Shown: positions 53,029 through 61,979 of the stretch, piece by piece
How the letters are laid out: every line of letters starts with the position of its first letter
Position numbering within the stretch: the first letter of the stretch is position 1
Origin: Methanobacteriota archaeon
Lineage (GTDB): Archaea; Halobacteriota; Methanomicrobia; Methanomicrobiales; Methanoculleaceae
DNA length: 64,000 nucleotides
Direction of reading: 5' to 3'
Assembly: GCA_016841955.1 (NCBI GenBank)
Contig: JAENYE010000004.1
Coordinates: forward strand, 62,001-126,000
Notes under the pieces: generated by a model
The model's database searches: none
Told to the model about the DNA's origin: nothing
What the model saw: only the letters and a program-made list of their open reading frames with translations
Program-made: the position numbers and the translations under genes

Positions 53029-54351
53029 ATGCCATATCAGCAGGGTTCACGACTTCCAGGGGAACGTGCCAGCCGACTGGGCCACCTGGATATACTCGAT
53101 TACCCGCTGGTTAACGAGTTACTTGAGAGTTTCAAACGCCAGTATGTGCCTGATGAATGCCGAGCCGTGGAATGGCAAGAGATGCCGGATTCTGGAGAAC
53201 CACTCAAGTACATCTTTGCAGTGGACGGATCCCTACAGAGGATTGACCATGATACCGTTCCTTACTCCTCCATAGCATTCATCAAAACAGCCATGATAAA
53301 ACTTGATACTCATGCACTCGCAAGGGTGGATAAGGAAAATCCACATCCATTTGTTTTACGTGACATCCTGCGAGAGTCGGTAATATTCCATGCAACATTG
53401 CTCCCGCTACGAAACACATGGAGTGAAGGGAGTACTATCTATGATACGGTTCGTCAAACGATCTACAAATCTATCTGCGATGCCTCCCCTGGAATGAATG
53501 GTCAAATTCTCGAGACTCTCAAGTGGCTTGCATACAGGAAATGGGGGGAAACTAAGAGGGGTCTGCCCGAATTTGAATGTCCGCATGGGCATGAAGGAAA
53601 TAAACATCTGACCACTCTGCCTTACAATGCTGAAAGCGGTAGGTGTCCCACGTGCGGAAAGGAAGTGTATATTACTGACTTCCTTGGTTTCCATCTTGAA
53701 ATGGGCGAAGAAGCAGCTTCACCGACAATTGCCTCCACCTATATGATCCTGCATGAGACACTTCTTCTATTCACCGCGGTCAGATTGTTTTGGGAGAACC
53801 ATCGTGAATTGTTGTCAGAGTGCCTCTTCTTGAAGGATGGTCCTCTTTCTATTCGTGCCCAGTATTCAAAACTCGTTGAACCAATCAGATCATTCCTTGC
53901 CTATGCCCAGGAGAGCGGTCATCCCATACACATTATAGGACAGGAAAAATCAGGGACATTCTACGATCACCTGCAGTTTATAGGTAAAGATGCACCAACA
54001 ATGAGTTTTCTTACCCTGCAGGACCTCTACATCAAGAGACACATCCAGTGCCGCCCGGAAAATGGGGCCCCGTATGGGAAGGATACAAACTACGGTGCAA
54101 AAGTCTTTGTTAAACTGAACAATTATCACATGATGGTTCTGAACATTCCATTCGGATTGTACACTCAAAACCCTCAATCGGAAGATCTCATTGGATGGGA
54201 GAGGATCTTTGCCACACTCCCGACGATTCTGAGCAATCGATATGAGGGAGCGCTCCTACCCATAGAACTCGCCAACGGGATTGCGTCGCTGTCCACATAT
54301 CCATCTGCAAAGATTCTGAAGTTATTCTCTGAAGATGGATTGCACCTGTAA
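53029..54351 (+). CDS. nurA: NurA-like nuclease with zinc-ribbon insertion
   Basis: A 440-residue NurA-domain protein. The first catalytic Asp is in YIFAVDGSLQR (Asp66), the second acidic site in CLFLKDGPLSIRAQ near 271, and the C-terminal LPTILSNRYEGALLPIELANG matches the NurA end. An insertion at about 184-212 carries CPHGH and CPTCGK, a probable zinc ribbon not usual in the family. NurA degrades DNA ends when HerA feeds them. It directly abuts herA (stop and start adjacent), so the two proteins should form a complex. Confidence 0.87.
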   Translation: MPYQQGSRLPGERASRLGHLDILDYPLVNELLESFKRQYVPDECRAVEWQEMPDSGEPLKYIFAVDGSLQRIDHDTVPYSSIAFIKTAMIKLDTHALARVDKENPHPFVLRDILRESVIFHATLLPLRNTWSEGSTIYDTVRQTIYKSICDASPGMNGQILETLKWLAYRKWGETKRGLPEFECPHGHEGNKHLTTLPYNAESGRCPTCGKEVYITDFLGFHLEMGEEAASPTIASTYMILHETLLLFTAVRLFWENHRELLSECLFLKDGPLSIRAQYSKLVEPIRSFLAYAQESGHPIHIIGQEKSGTFYDHLQFIGKDAPTMSFLTLQDLYIKRHIQCRPENGAPYGKDTNYGAKVFVKLNNYHMMVLNIPFGLYTQNPQSEDLIGWERIFATLPTILSNRYEGALLPIELANGIASLSTYPSAKILKLFSEDGLHL

Positions 54352-54469
54352 TCCCGCTCCAAGGGATTCTATCAAAGTCTGAATCGCCAGTAATACCTCT
54401 CTTGGAGAAAGTGAAGGATCGGGATTGTTAGTAGCAACTGAAATTCGATTGCACTCGAGTAGGTTTACA

Positions 54470-54485
54470 AAAACCTTATATGGTG
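54470..54485 (+). promoter_or_regulatory. Probable promoter of the HATPase-DUF3883 gene
   Basis: AAAACCTTATATGGTG lies about 30-45 bases ahead of the GTG start at 54515 in a 163-base gap after nurA. The start has no strong ribosome site, so a short-leader mRNA is likely and the gene may be controlled apart from dam-herA-nurA. Confidence 0.45.
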
Positions 54486-54514
54486 GTCGATGCACTCTTG
54501 TTCAGTGATCGGAC

Positions 54515-57500
54515 GTGTACTCTTCTCCGGATGCTAAAAAAATTATTGAAGAAATTCACAACGAGAATACGGGGCACGGATTAGAAGGCCTTAATGACCC
54601 CAGAACTAAGAAGGCTTGGAATAAGAAAAACTTGGATCTAAATAGCGCACTGCAAAAACTATCTGATGATCTCTATAAAAAGAAGACTCATTTTGTCATG
54701 GAACTCATTCAAAATGCTGAAGACAACACCTACGATCCAACTGTTCAGCCTTTTATTAGATTTTCCATAAAGCCGGACACATTGATAGTCTACAATAATG
54801 AGATTGGTTTCGCCCCTGAAGATGTCGAAAGCATTTGCAGTGTTGGACAGACTACAAAGTCCAAAAAAAAGAATGTGGGATACATTGGTGAGAAGGGGAT
54901 TGGCTTCAAATCTGTTTTTAAAATTAGTGATTCTCCGAAAGTTATCTCAAACGGGCTCCAGTTTGAGTTCAGGCGTTCAGATGGCAGCAATCTTGGCTAC
55001 ATTGTGCCATACTGGTTATCTGCAATCCCGGAGTATGCAGATAGGCAAGTAACTAATATCATCCTCCCGCTCCGTGATGATGCTCGCGAACGATTAAACC
55101 TGTTTGATGAGATTGATCCGACACTCATTCTCTTCCTGCGCAAATTGCAACGTATAGAAATTATCGACAATGTCAGTGGCAACTCCAAGACGGTGACCAA
55201 ATCCGGGAGTGAGGGTCTTGTTACAATTGATTACCAGGATCAGAGTCAGTATTGGCGGGTAATCCGTGCCACATTCAGAGTTCCACAAGAGATAGTCGAA
55301 CAGGAGCCCAGGAGAGAGGATGTCAAGAACACCGAAATTATCCTTGCATTCCCGGTAAGTGAAACCGGACTTCCCATCAGCATCAGAAAGGCGCCAAAGC
55401 CTGATATTTTCGCATTCCTTCCCGTCAAAAAGTGTGATTTTAGTTTTATCATTCAAGCAGATTTTCTTCTCACCTCGGACCGGGAGGACATTTTACAGGA
55501 TTCACAGTGGAATCAATGGTTACGCTCTAACATACTAGATGTGTTGCTTAAAGCCATTGAGGAGTTTAAGCGTGATGAAAAACTGAAAACGACTTTCTTC
55601 AAATTTCTTTCACTCCCCGAAGAGATCAATGATGAGTTTTTCAGCCCACTTATGTACCAGATATTTCAATCACTAAGTAATGTCGAGTGTATTCTTACCG
55701 AATCGGGTTCATGGAAAAAGCCCTGTGATGTCTATTATGCAGAGGATGACCTTAAGGATCTTGTTTCCAACGATGAACTTCGATCTAACTTTGGAAAGGA
55801 GTATGTTACGGATACATTTTACCTGAAAAAAGAGTTGCGTGACCTGCTTGGTATCGCGAATTTCACGCCGATGCATCTCGTTGAGTGCCTTAAGTGCCCA
55901 GAATGGGTAAAAAAACATTCCAATGAATGGGTTATTAAGTTATATCGATATTGTGCAGAGCAATTGGAAAAGGCGAAATCGAGCGAATTAACTCTGGACG
56001 ACATTAGACAATTGCCTATCATTAAACTCGAAAACGGTGATTACTGCTCAGCAAACAGCGGCCAAATCTTTTTATATCTTGAAAGGGCCGGGAAAAAATA
56101 TGGATTCGAATCGGATCTCGAAGGCACACTCAGGGTGCTTGATGCTGACATTAGAAATGCTGTCAGGGCCGAGGAAGATGAAAAGGATCTCATTGAATTT
56201 CTTAAAAAGTTAAACGTAGTCAATCCCGATCCAAGCAATATCATCAATCAGCATATTTTGCCTCAATACCATAGAGAGACTTGGAGAAAGAAGCCTTCTG
56301 AAACTCTGGAGGGGCATATCCACTTTATCAAAGATCACTTTGAGAAACTACAGAAAGATGAAGGGCTTGTTGAAGTCATCAGAAAAACGATCTACCTTAG
56401 AATTAACAGTGAACAGGATCAAAGTGACTACAGGCATCCCGATCAAATCTATCTGTCTGACGACTATGGGAGTGAGTATCATCTCTCTTCTACCATGGCT
56501 GCTGTCGGGGAGACGTTCTTTCTGGAAAACTCCCTCCACCCCTGCTACGTCAGGAGCGATTTAAAAGACATTGATGTTGAAATTCGACGGATTCAGGCTG
56601 AGTCAAAGCCGAAGAAGGGAAGACGAGCAAAAAAGCGTTCGCAGACCCAGAAACAAGTTAAAGATCTTAAGAGAAGTGAAAACGAGATTGTAGCTTCTTG
56701 GAAAGCGTTTGTGACGGCTCTTGGTGTTCATGAGGGCGTCAGTGTCTCACTTGACCCAGAGACAGAATACTTTGAGGGCAGTGAGAAGGCAAATAACTGG
56801 GTAACAAGAAAAAAAATCTATCGGGGCGATCTTCATAACACGCCTTGGGAATTCTGTGGTTGGCGGGAAACTGAGATCTGGTACTTCCTTGAGGACGACT
56901 ATATTAGTAGAGATTTAGAACGCATTTTTGACTGCTTTAATCGGGCAACGCAGCAACAGAAGGGTCAGATCAGTTCCATGCTGTTCAATCTTCTCGTGAA
57001 CACCTGGGATGACTACAGGGACTACCTCAAGTGCAGGTACTACTATCGTGGTTGGAATCAACGAGGATGGAGTAGTGATGAAACACAAACAACCTTCCTC
57101 TTTAATTTAAGGACGTTTCCATGGGCTATTACCACAGATCGAGTTTTTGCTCCCCTAAAAGGCCTGTTCTTAGATAGCGGTGATATCAGAAGAATCCTTG
57201 GAAGTTCTGTACTGTTCATTGGCGTTGATGCAGATCCGAATCAACATGCTAAATTCATAAGGGATGTAGGGATACGGACGGATGTAAATGTTAACGAAGT
57301 AATTGAGGTGATTGGCAATAAAGTGGATTCTGGATCTGAGAACGTTGAAGAATTTAAATACCTCTATTCCCTTCTTCGAGGTTTGCTTCCTAAAGATTTG
57401 TATTCTGGAAGTATTACTGCTCGATATCGGAAGCCAGAACGCAATCCCGCTTTACATGCATTTCGGGAAGAACCTTTGATCTTTATCCCTGAAACTGATC

Positions 57501-59389
57501 AGAAGTACTTCACTGCTGATAATGTGTTCTGGGACTGTAAATTTGACATTCTCCAAGATCATCTACCATCATTGAAACCCTGGTACGCGGAGTGCCGCGG
57601 CCTGTTTCTCGACGACTTGGTTGTAAAAGAAAGTCCTGGCCCTGAAGATCTCGTAGCAATCCTTGAGCAGATTGCGGCAAAAGCAGAGATATCGGAGGCT
57701 GATGAAAGAAAAATTGTTACAATCTACAAAGAATTTAACGAGGTTTTAAAACAAAACACGGGGAATTCATATGCTCCATGGTGGAAGAGCTTCACTGATC
57801 AATTCTTATTGTGGGTTAACAAAAAGCAGTTCTGGCGTAATGACGGCAATGTTTTTGTTAATGATGATCCTGCCCTGTATAAGTTGTTTGTTGAACGGGA
57901 GGATATTGCGTTTCTAGAGGTAGGTATTACGGATCTCAGGGATCTTGAATATTTTGTTAAATATGCAAAGATTCCAAAACTGTCTGAATCGGTGGAATGC
58001 GTCCTTGCGGAAAATCCTAATCAAGTTCTAGAAGAGCTGGGGTTTGCTCAGCGCATACAGGATTTGGTTCCCTATATTCTACGTTATCTGTATTACAAAC
58101 ACCAAGACGATTACGATCGCCTAAAGGAGATCCATAAACTGGATGCTGTAAGAGATCTGCGTTGTGTACGGCTTGATACCCTCGCTGTGGAGTACATTCT
58201 CAGAGATCAGGCTGTGAATGCCTCAAGGGATGTTTTACTCGGCGGAAACACCCTATATATCAGCACTAGCAATCAATCGAAGATCGCTGTCGAATTCGCG
58301 AAGCTTTTTGGCGACATTGAAGATCTTGACATCTTTATGTGCTCTCTTTTTACATATCCAAATTCAGAGAGCATTGAAACTTTCCTTGAATCTGTAAAAA
58401 TTCCACGGTTGCCCGCTGATGAGGATGAATGGTTAACTTCACTGGCAATGACAGATAAGGTGCAGGAAATTCCAGAATTGATTGCGCCGACAGGAAACTT
58501 CAGAGAGGAAGAGTTAGGAATTTCATCCTCTGCCGCGAGTACGGCCAAAAAATGTTTACTACAAGAAGAATCACCGTCGAACTCGGACTCGATGGAACAG
58601 ACCACTGCTTTACCAAGCCCTATCTCGCGATCAACATCTGTCACAGGCAATGATGGTAGTGTTACGGATAGGACCACATATCAACCACAATCTGGACTAC
58701 CTAGAGCGTCACCACACCCAGAACTGCCCCCGAAATCTCAGAAAGCCAAGGAAACCCCCTTCGAACAAGAGAATGAAGATAGCGATACATTACTAGCCAA
58801 AAACCCTGAATCTGTCCAATTGATCTATGTCACCTTCTCTCCTCGCCAGAGAATGGATAAATTCAACGATCAGAATAGGAGTAAGTTACCTGAAAAACCG
58901 GCGTCAGAAGAACAAAATCCCGAATTAGAACACTCTAAAAAGGACAAGCGACTTAAGATCGGACATTGGGGTGAGAAGGTGGTATACTACAATCTCAAGC
59001 GCGAAATGCAGGAACGTTATCCAGGTGCATCTTTGAGCGAGACTGAGAATGGCTTTACTTTCTCTCTTAATGGCAGTATCACAACTGAAACTGTTTGGTA
59101 CAACAAAGTACGGGAAGGTAATGACAGAGGGCACGGTCACGATATCAAAGTCGTTGAAAATGGCGAGGCAACCTATATCGAAGTAAAATCCTCGATTCAA
59201 CCTCGAGAAGCGTTTATGATATCAAAAAATGAGTGGGACCTGGCCAAAGAGTCTGGTGACAGGTATTTCATCTACCATGTCTACTATAGCCCCTCAGAGG
59301 GCATCATAATCTGTGAGAAGATTCAGAACCCTGTCAAACTGTGGCAACTGGATGAGCTTGAGGCAAGAATCATTCAAATTCAGTTATAA
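54515..59389 (+). CDS. Giant sacsin-like GHKL ATPase with C-terminal DUF3883 (NO VEIN) nuclease-like domain
   Basis: A 1624-residue protein. Residues 55-150 form a GHKL/HSP90-type ATPase: FVMELIQNAEDNTY (N-box), APEDVESICSVGQTTKS (G1 region), GYIGEKGIGFKSVFKISD (G2). The long middle has no domain I can name, and a Ser/Pro-rich linker spans about 1345-1430. The C-terminus (1470-1624) is DUF3883: GHWGEKVVYYNLKREM, then HDIKVVENGEATYIEVKSS, the D...E-x-K of PD-(D/E)XK nucleases, near 1541-1556. Low GC through its whole length suggests transfer. It starts at GTG 54515 and is the last gene of the defence island. Proposed role: ATP-driven sensor/effector nuclease working with HerA-NurA. Confidence 0.85.
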   Translation: MYSSPDAKKIIEEIHNENTGHGLEGLNDPRTKKAWNKKNLDLNSALQKLSDDLYKKKTHFVMELIQNAEDNTYDPTVQPFIRFSIKPDTLIVYNNEIGFAPEDVESICSVGQTTKSKKKNVGYIGEKGIGFKSVFKISDSPKVISNGLQFEFRRSDGSNLGYIVPYWLSAIPEYADRQVTNIILPLRDDARERLNLFDEIDPTLILFLRKLQRIEIIDNVSGNSKTVTKSGSEGLVTIDYQDQSQYWRVIRATFRVPQEIVEQEPRREDVKNTEIILAFPVSETGLPISIRKAPKPDIFAFLPVKKCDFSFIIQADFLLTSDREDILQDSQWNQWLRSNILDVLLKAIEEFKRDEKLKTTFFKFLSLPEEINDEFFSPLMYQIFQSLSNVECILTESGSWKKPCDVYYAEDDLKDLVSNDELRSNFGKEYVTDTFYLKKELRDLLGIANFTPMHLVECLKCPEWVKKHSNEWVIKLYRYCAEQLEKAKSSELTLDDIRQLPIIKLENGDYCSANSGQIFLYLERAGKKYGFESDLEGTLRVLDADIRNAVRAEEDEKDLIEFLKKLNVVNPDPSNIINQHILPQYHRETWRKKPSETLEGHIHFIKDHFEKLQKDEGLVEVIRKTIYLRINSEQDQSDYRHPDQIYLSDDYGSEYHLSSTMAAVGETFFLENSLHPCYVRSDLKDIDVEIRRIQAESKPKKGRRAKKRSQTQKQVKDLKRSENEIVASWKAFVTALGVHEGVSVSLDPETEYFEGSEKANNWVTRKKIYRGDLHNTPWEFCGWRETEIWYFLEDDYISRDLERIFDCFNRATQQQKGQISSMLFNLLVNTWDDYRDYLKCRYYYRGWNQRGWSSDETQTTFLFNLRTFPWAITTDRVFAPLKGLFLDSGDIRRILGSSVLFIGVDADPNQHAKFIRDVGIRTDVNVNEVIEVIGNKVDSGSENVEEFKYLYSLLRGLLPKDLYSGSITARYRKPERNPALHAFREEPLIFIPETDQKYFTADNVFWDCKFDILQDHLPSLKPWYAECRGLFLDDLVVKESPGPEDLVAILEQIAAKAEISEADERKIVTIYKEFNEVLKQNTGNSYAPWWKSFTDQFLLWVNKKQFWRNDGNVFVNDDPALYKLFVEREDIAFLEVGITDLRDLEYFVKYAKIPKLSESVECVLAENPNQVLEELGFAQRIQDLVPYILRYLYYKHQDDYDRLKEIHKLDAVRDLRCVRLDTLAVEYILRDQAVNASRDVLLGGNTLYISTSNQSKIAVEFAKLFGDIEDLDIFMCSLFTYPNSESIETFLESVKIPRLPADEDEWLTSLAMTDKVQEIPELIAPTGNFREEELGISSSAASTAKKCLLQEESPSNSDSMEQTTALPSPISRSTSVTGNDGSVTDRTTYQPQSGLPRASPHPELPPKSQKAKETPFEQENEDSDTLLAKNPESVQLIYVTFSPRQRMDKFNDQNRSKLPEKPASEEQNPELEHSKKDKRLKIGHWGEKVVYYNLKREMQERYPGASLSETENGFTFSLNGSITTETVWYNKVREGNDRGHGHDIKVVENGEATYIEVKSSIQPREAFMISKNEWDLAKESGDRYFIYHVYYSPSEGIIICEKIQNPVKLWQLDELEARIIQIQL

Positions 59390-59487
59390 TTGATCAGGCA
59401 TCAGATCTGCATCATTAAACGTAAAAATTCCCTGCCCATTATATCCATTGTGAAACAGAAAGTGGCGTTCCCAGCGCCACTTTCCCC

Positions 59488-59733
59488 TCACCCCCCGCCG
59501 AGCACCTTCACGATCACCGCCACCACCCCCCCGACGACCCCGCCGGCCCCGGCGCTGATCGTCGAGATCCTTCGCTCTTCCCCGGCCTTCTCCGCCCGCC
59601 ATCCCTCCAGCGCCCGGAGCCGGGCCTCGAAGTCTTCGTCCTGCGCCTCCATTCGCGCGAGCGCCCGGCAGATCCATTTTACGTCCCGGTTCGTCTCGTA
59701 GACGAGCTCCCGGGTGGTCTTTTCGTCGGTCAT
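59488..59733 (-). CDS. Small coiled-coil plus membrane-helix protein (holin/XhlA-like)
   Basis: An 81-residue protein. Residues 1-55 are charged and helical (TRELVYETNRDVKWICRALA, LRALEGWRAEKAGEE), residues 58-81 are Gly/Val/Ile-rich (ISAGAGGVVGGVVAVIVKVL) and end at the membrane. This is the layout of XhlA-type hemolysin/holin proteins from phage. GGAGGGTTACCAGG ahead of ATG 59733 is a good site. Convergent with the DUF3883 gene. It might be a leftover of the element that brought the island, or an unrelated small membrane protein. Confidence 0.6.
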   Translation of the reverse strand: MTDEKTTRELVYETNRDVKWICRALARMEAQDEDFEARLRALEGWRAEKAGEERRISTISAGAGGVVGGVVAVIVKVLGGG

Positions 59734-59897
59734 CCTGGTAACCCTCCGGGGGATGATAGGGTGCGGGACGCAAAAAGGCATACCGTAAGGATTATATTTG
59801 AGAATCGGGGCCGTATCCGCCCTTCCCGATAAAGTCAGGCTGATAGCCCCGGAGGGTCCACCCTATAGTTGTCTGTCATATTCCCGGGAGCATGCAG

Positions 59898-60064
59898 GCA
59901 CGGAAGATGCGGAGCATCTTCCTAACAGGCACAACCCAGAGCGTTGAGCCGTGCCACGGAAGATGCTTCGCATCTTCCTATCAGGCACAACCAGAGGGTT
60001 GCGCCGTGCATGGAAGATACGTTGCAATCTTCCCATCAGGCACAACCCAAAGGGTTGTGCCGTG
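59898..60064. repeat. Three tandem copies of a 54-56 bp double-hairpin repeat
   Basis: Each copy has a hairpin of the GGAAGATGC/GCATCTTCC type followed by CACAACCC...GGGTTGTG. Copies have their GGAAGAT at 59902, 59958 and 60012. Some base changes are compensated on the other arm (copy 3 has GATAC/GCAATC imperfect), while the second hairpin is best in copy 3. The array ends directly before an AGGAGGAG site and an ATG at 60081. Confidence 0.75.
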
Positions 60065-60080
60065 AGGAGGAGAAAACCCC

Positions 60081-60263
60081 ATGGCAGACTTCGTTCAGAC
60101 AACCGTGAACAAAACGGCGGTCCGGGACCTCGAGACCCCGCTCCGGTTTCCGGCCTCTGCCGGATACGATTTCGGGAGGATTACAGCCCCAGGTCGGAGA
60201 GCCCGGGATGATCGTCGGGGCGTCGGCCCAGCGGCCAGTGATACTTTCGCTCTCCTTCGGTGA
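60081..60263 (+). CDS. Doubtful short ORF behind a strong ribosome binding site
   Basis: ATG 60081 is preceded by GAGGAGGAG at 8 bases. It encodes [20 protein letters not shown] and about 40 more residues, but from 60181 on it overlaps the DUF1348 gene on the other strand. It may be the beginning of a gene that was cut off here. No family recognised. Confidence 0.3.
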   Translation: MADFVQTTVNKTAVRDLETPLRFPASAGYDFGRITAPGRRARDDRRGVGPAASDTFALLR

Positions 60264-60654
60264 TCGGCAGGTCGTTGATGCTGGCGTGGCGAACGCGCAT
60301 CAGCCCCTGCTGGTCGAACTCCCAGTTCTCGTTCCCGTAGGAGCGGAACCAGTTCCCCGAGTCGTCGTGCCACTCGTACGCGAACCGCACGGCGATGCGC
60401 GCCTCGTGAAACGCCCAGACCTCCTTGATCAGGCGATAGTCAAGTTCTTTCGCCCACTTCCGCCGCAGGAACTCGACGATCGCCTCGCGACCGTTTATGA
60501 ACTCCGCTCTGTTGCGCCAGACGCTGTCGGGGCTGTACGCCAGCGACACTTTCACGGGATCGCGGGAGTTCCAGGCGTCCTCGGCCATACGAACCTTCTG
60601 CACCGCTGTTTCATACGTGAACGGCGGCAACGGGGGGCGACTCTGCTCGGTCAT
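60181..60654 (-). CDS. DUF1348 (SnoaL/NTF2-like) protein
   Basis: A 157-residue NTF2-fold protein of the DUF1348 family: [20 protein letters not shown] near residue 25, [40 protein letters not shown] and [20 protein letters not shown]. Function is unknown; members are common in bacteria and likely bind a small molecule in the cone-shaped pocket. ATG 60654 has GAGGAAGAC ahead. Stand-alone gene; a bacterial origin is plausible. The in-frame extension to 60906 runs into the tRNA gene and is not real. Confidence 0.9.
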   Translation of the reverse strand: MTEQSRPPLPPFTYETAVQKVRMAEDAWNSRDPVKVSLAYSPDSVWRNRAEFINGREAIVEFLRRKWAKELDYRLIKEVWAFHEARIAVRFAYEWHDDSGNWFRSYGNENWEFDQQGLMRVRHASINDLPITEGERKYHWPLGRRPDDHPGLSDLGL

Positions 60655-60837
60655 ACGGGTCTTCCTCTTTGCAGTGCTGATAAAAGTATGGCCGGACGGA
60701 ATCGCCGCACCTGCGGGCACGACATACCCATGAAGACCGGGCGAACCGGACACCGTGTAGGCTGGCCGGGGAGACCCGGCATGAATACCGGACCCCCGGT
60801 ACCCTATCGGGAAGTTGCGCGATAATAAAATCCGGAT

Positions 60838-60848
60838 CAAAAACAAAA
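60838..60848 (-). terminator. T-rich terminator after tRNA-Arg
   Basis: On the minus strand TTTTGTTTTT follows immediately after the tRNA 3' end, the usual archaeal intrinsic stop signal. Confidence 0.6.
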
Positions 60849-60920
60849 CGCCCCGGCCGGGATTTGAACCCGGGTCAAAAGCTCCGCAGGCTTCTAGGAT
60901 ATCCACTACCCTACCGGGAC
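60849..60920 (-). tRNA. tRNA-Arg, anticodon GCG
   Basis: A complete 72-nt cloverleaf read on the minus strand: acceptor GTCCCGG pairs with CCGGGGC, anticodon arm GAAGC-CTGCGGA-GCTTT puts GCG at 34-36, T arm CCGGG-TTCAAAT-CCCGG, discriminator G and no encoded CCA. It decodes CGC and CGU. No intron. The 3' end faces the low-GC island, the usual orientation for an integration site, but I found no direct repeat of its 3' end in the window. Confidence 0.93.
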
Positions 60921-61074
60921 ACGAGAATAAGTGCCTTTCCCCTAATAACTAGGTTGTTCTGGTTAAAAAGGATTGCTCACCGGAGGATCGGAGCGCCACG
61001 GAGAGGGCTGCAGGGTCCGGGATTCGCCCGGAATAAAACCCGATCTCCGGTGTATTCCGGCGGTACGCGCGGGC

Positions 61075-61710
61075 TTACACGCCCCCCGCACGCATCAGTA
61101 CATGCACTTCTACCTCGTTCCCGGAGAGCTGGATCAGGTAGTCTCCCAGCGTTCCCACGAAGACCCGCTTATGGGTGTCCGTACCGAAGAGTTTCCCGAA
61201 ACCGTCCTCGGCCACGATCTCGCCGGACTCCCGGTCCCTGACGGTCACCGTAAACCACGAATCCTCGCTCGGGTAGGTCTGCGTGAAGTCTTTATACTCC
61301 CTGTCCAGGTAGTCGCTCTTGGCATGCTTGACCCGCGTGACCATCTCCGGCTCCACATCGAAGTCGATGATGAGCGGGGGCGCGGTCAGGTCGAAGGAGA
61401 AGGCTTCCGTCGCATGAGTGAGATTGAACTGTGTCGTTCTGTTATAGAGAGTCACGTAGGGGTCCTGCGTCGGCGCGGTCTGTGGCGGCGTGCTGAGCGT
61501 GGGGCTGGCCATACCGTTCGTTGCAGTTGGGTACGGGGTCGCCGGCGTCAGATACCCCGGGTCGGCATCCGTCCCGCCCGCCCCATCCTGCGGTTCCGAC
61601 GGCGAAAGGACACCAGACCAGCCGGATTCGCCGCCGGGCGGCAACTCCGCGCACCCGGCGGATGCGAGGATCAGGACCATCACTGCAGCTACAAAGAACG
61701 ATTTATACAC
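61075..61710 (-). CDS. Putative lipoprotein of unknown function
   Basis: A 211-residue exported protein. The N-terminus YKSFFVAAVMVLILASAGCAE is a signal peptide with lipobox ASAGC, so Cys near residue 19 is the likely lipid-anchored residue. A Pro/Thr/Gly-rich linker (to about 85) leads to a beta-rich domain (LYNRTTQFNLTHATEAFSFD onward). I start at GTG 61710, with GGTGA 5 bases ahead; the frame is open to 61884 without a better signal. Similar S-layer-side lipoproteins are frequent in methanogens. No function assignable. Confidence 0.65.
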   Translation of the reverse strand: MYKSFFVAAVMVLILASAGCAELPPGGESGWSGVLSPSEPQDGAGGTDADPGYLTPATPYPTATNGMASPTLSTPPQTAPTQDPYVTLYNRTTQFNLTHATEAFSFDLTAPPLIIDFDVEPEMVTRVKHAKSDYLDREYKDFTQTYPSEDSWFTVTVRDRESGEIVAEDGFGKLFGTDTHKRVFVGTLGDYLIQLSGNEVEVHVLMRAGGV

Positions 61711-61979
61711 CCTGGTCACCGTAGAGGAATTATGCAGTGGGATATTTATGCTTTTACTCTTGAATACTCGGAGAAAAATTTTATGCAATAGATATCGGCC
61801 AGCAGAAATATAATTGGAAGCCGACCTGTTTTCGCGATATAATTTCAGAAGATGCACGGGTGGATCGGAAAAATAGACCCTCATGAGACACTCCCGGAAG
61901 AGGTCGATCGTACATTCGTGGAACCCTCTGCAGTGCAGGAACCTTTTTATCAGACGTTTGTACCTCTATCGCCTGGTCA

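Noticed and set aside
59898-60064. Hairpin repeats as a CRISPR array
   Set aside because: The copies are directly adjacent without unique spacers, each has two internal palindromes, and no cas genes are in the window.
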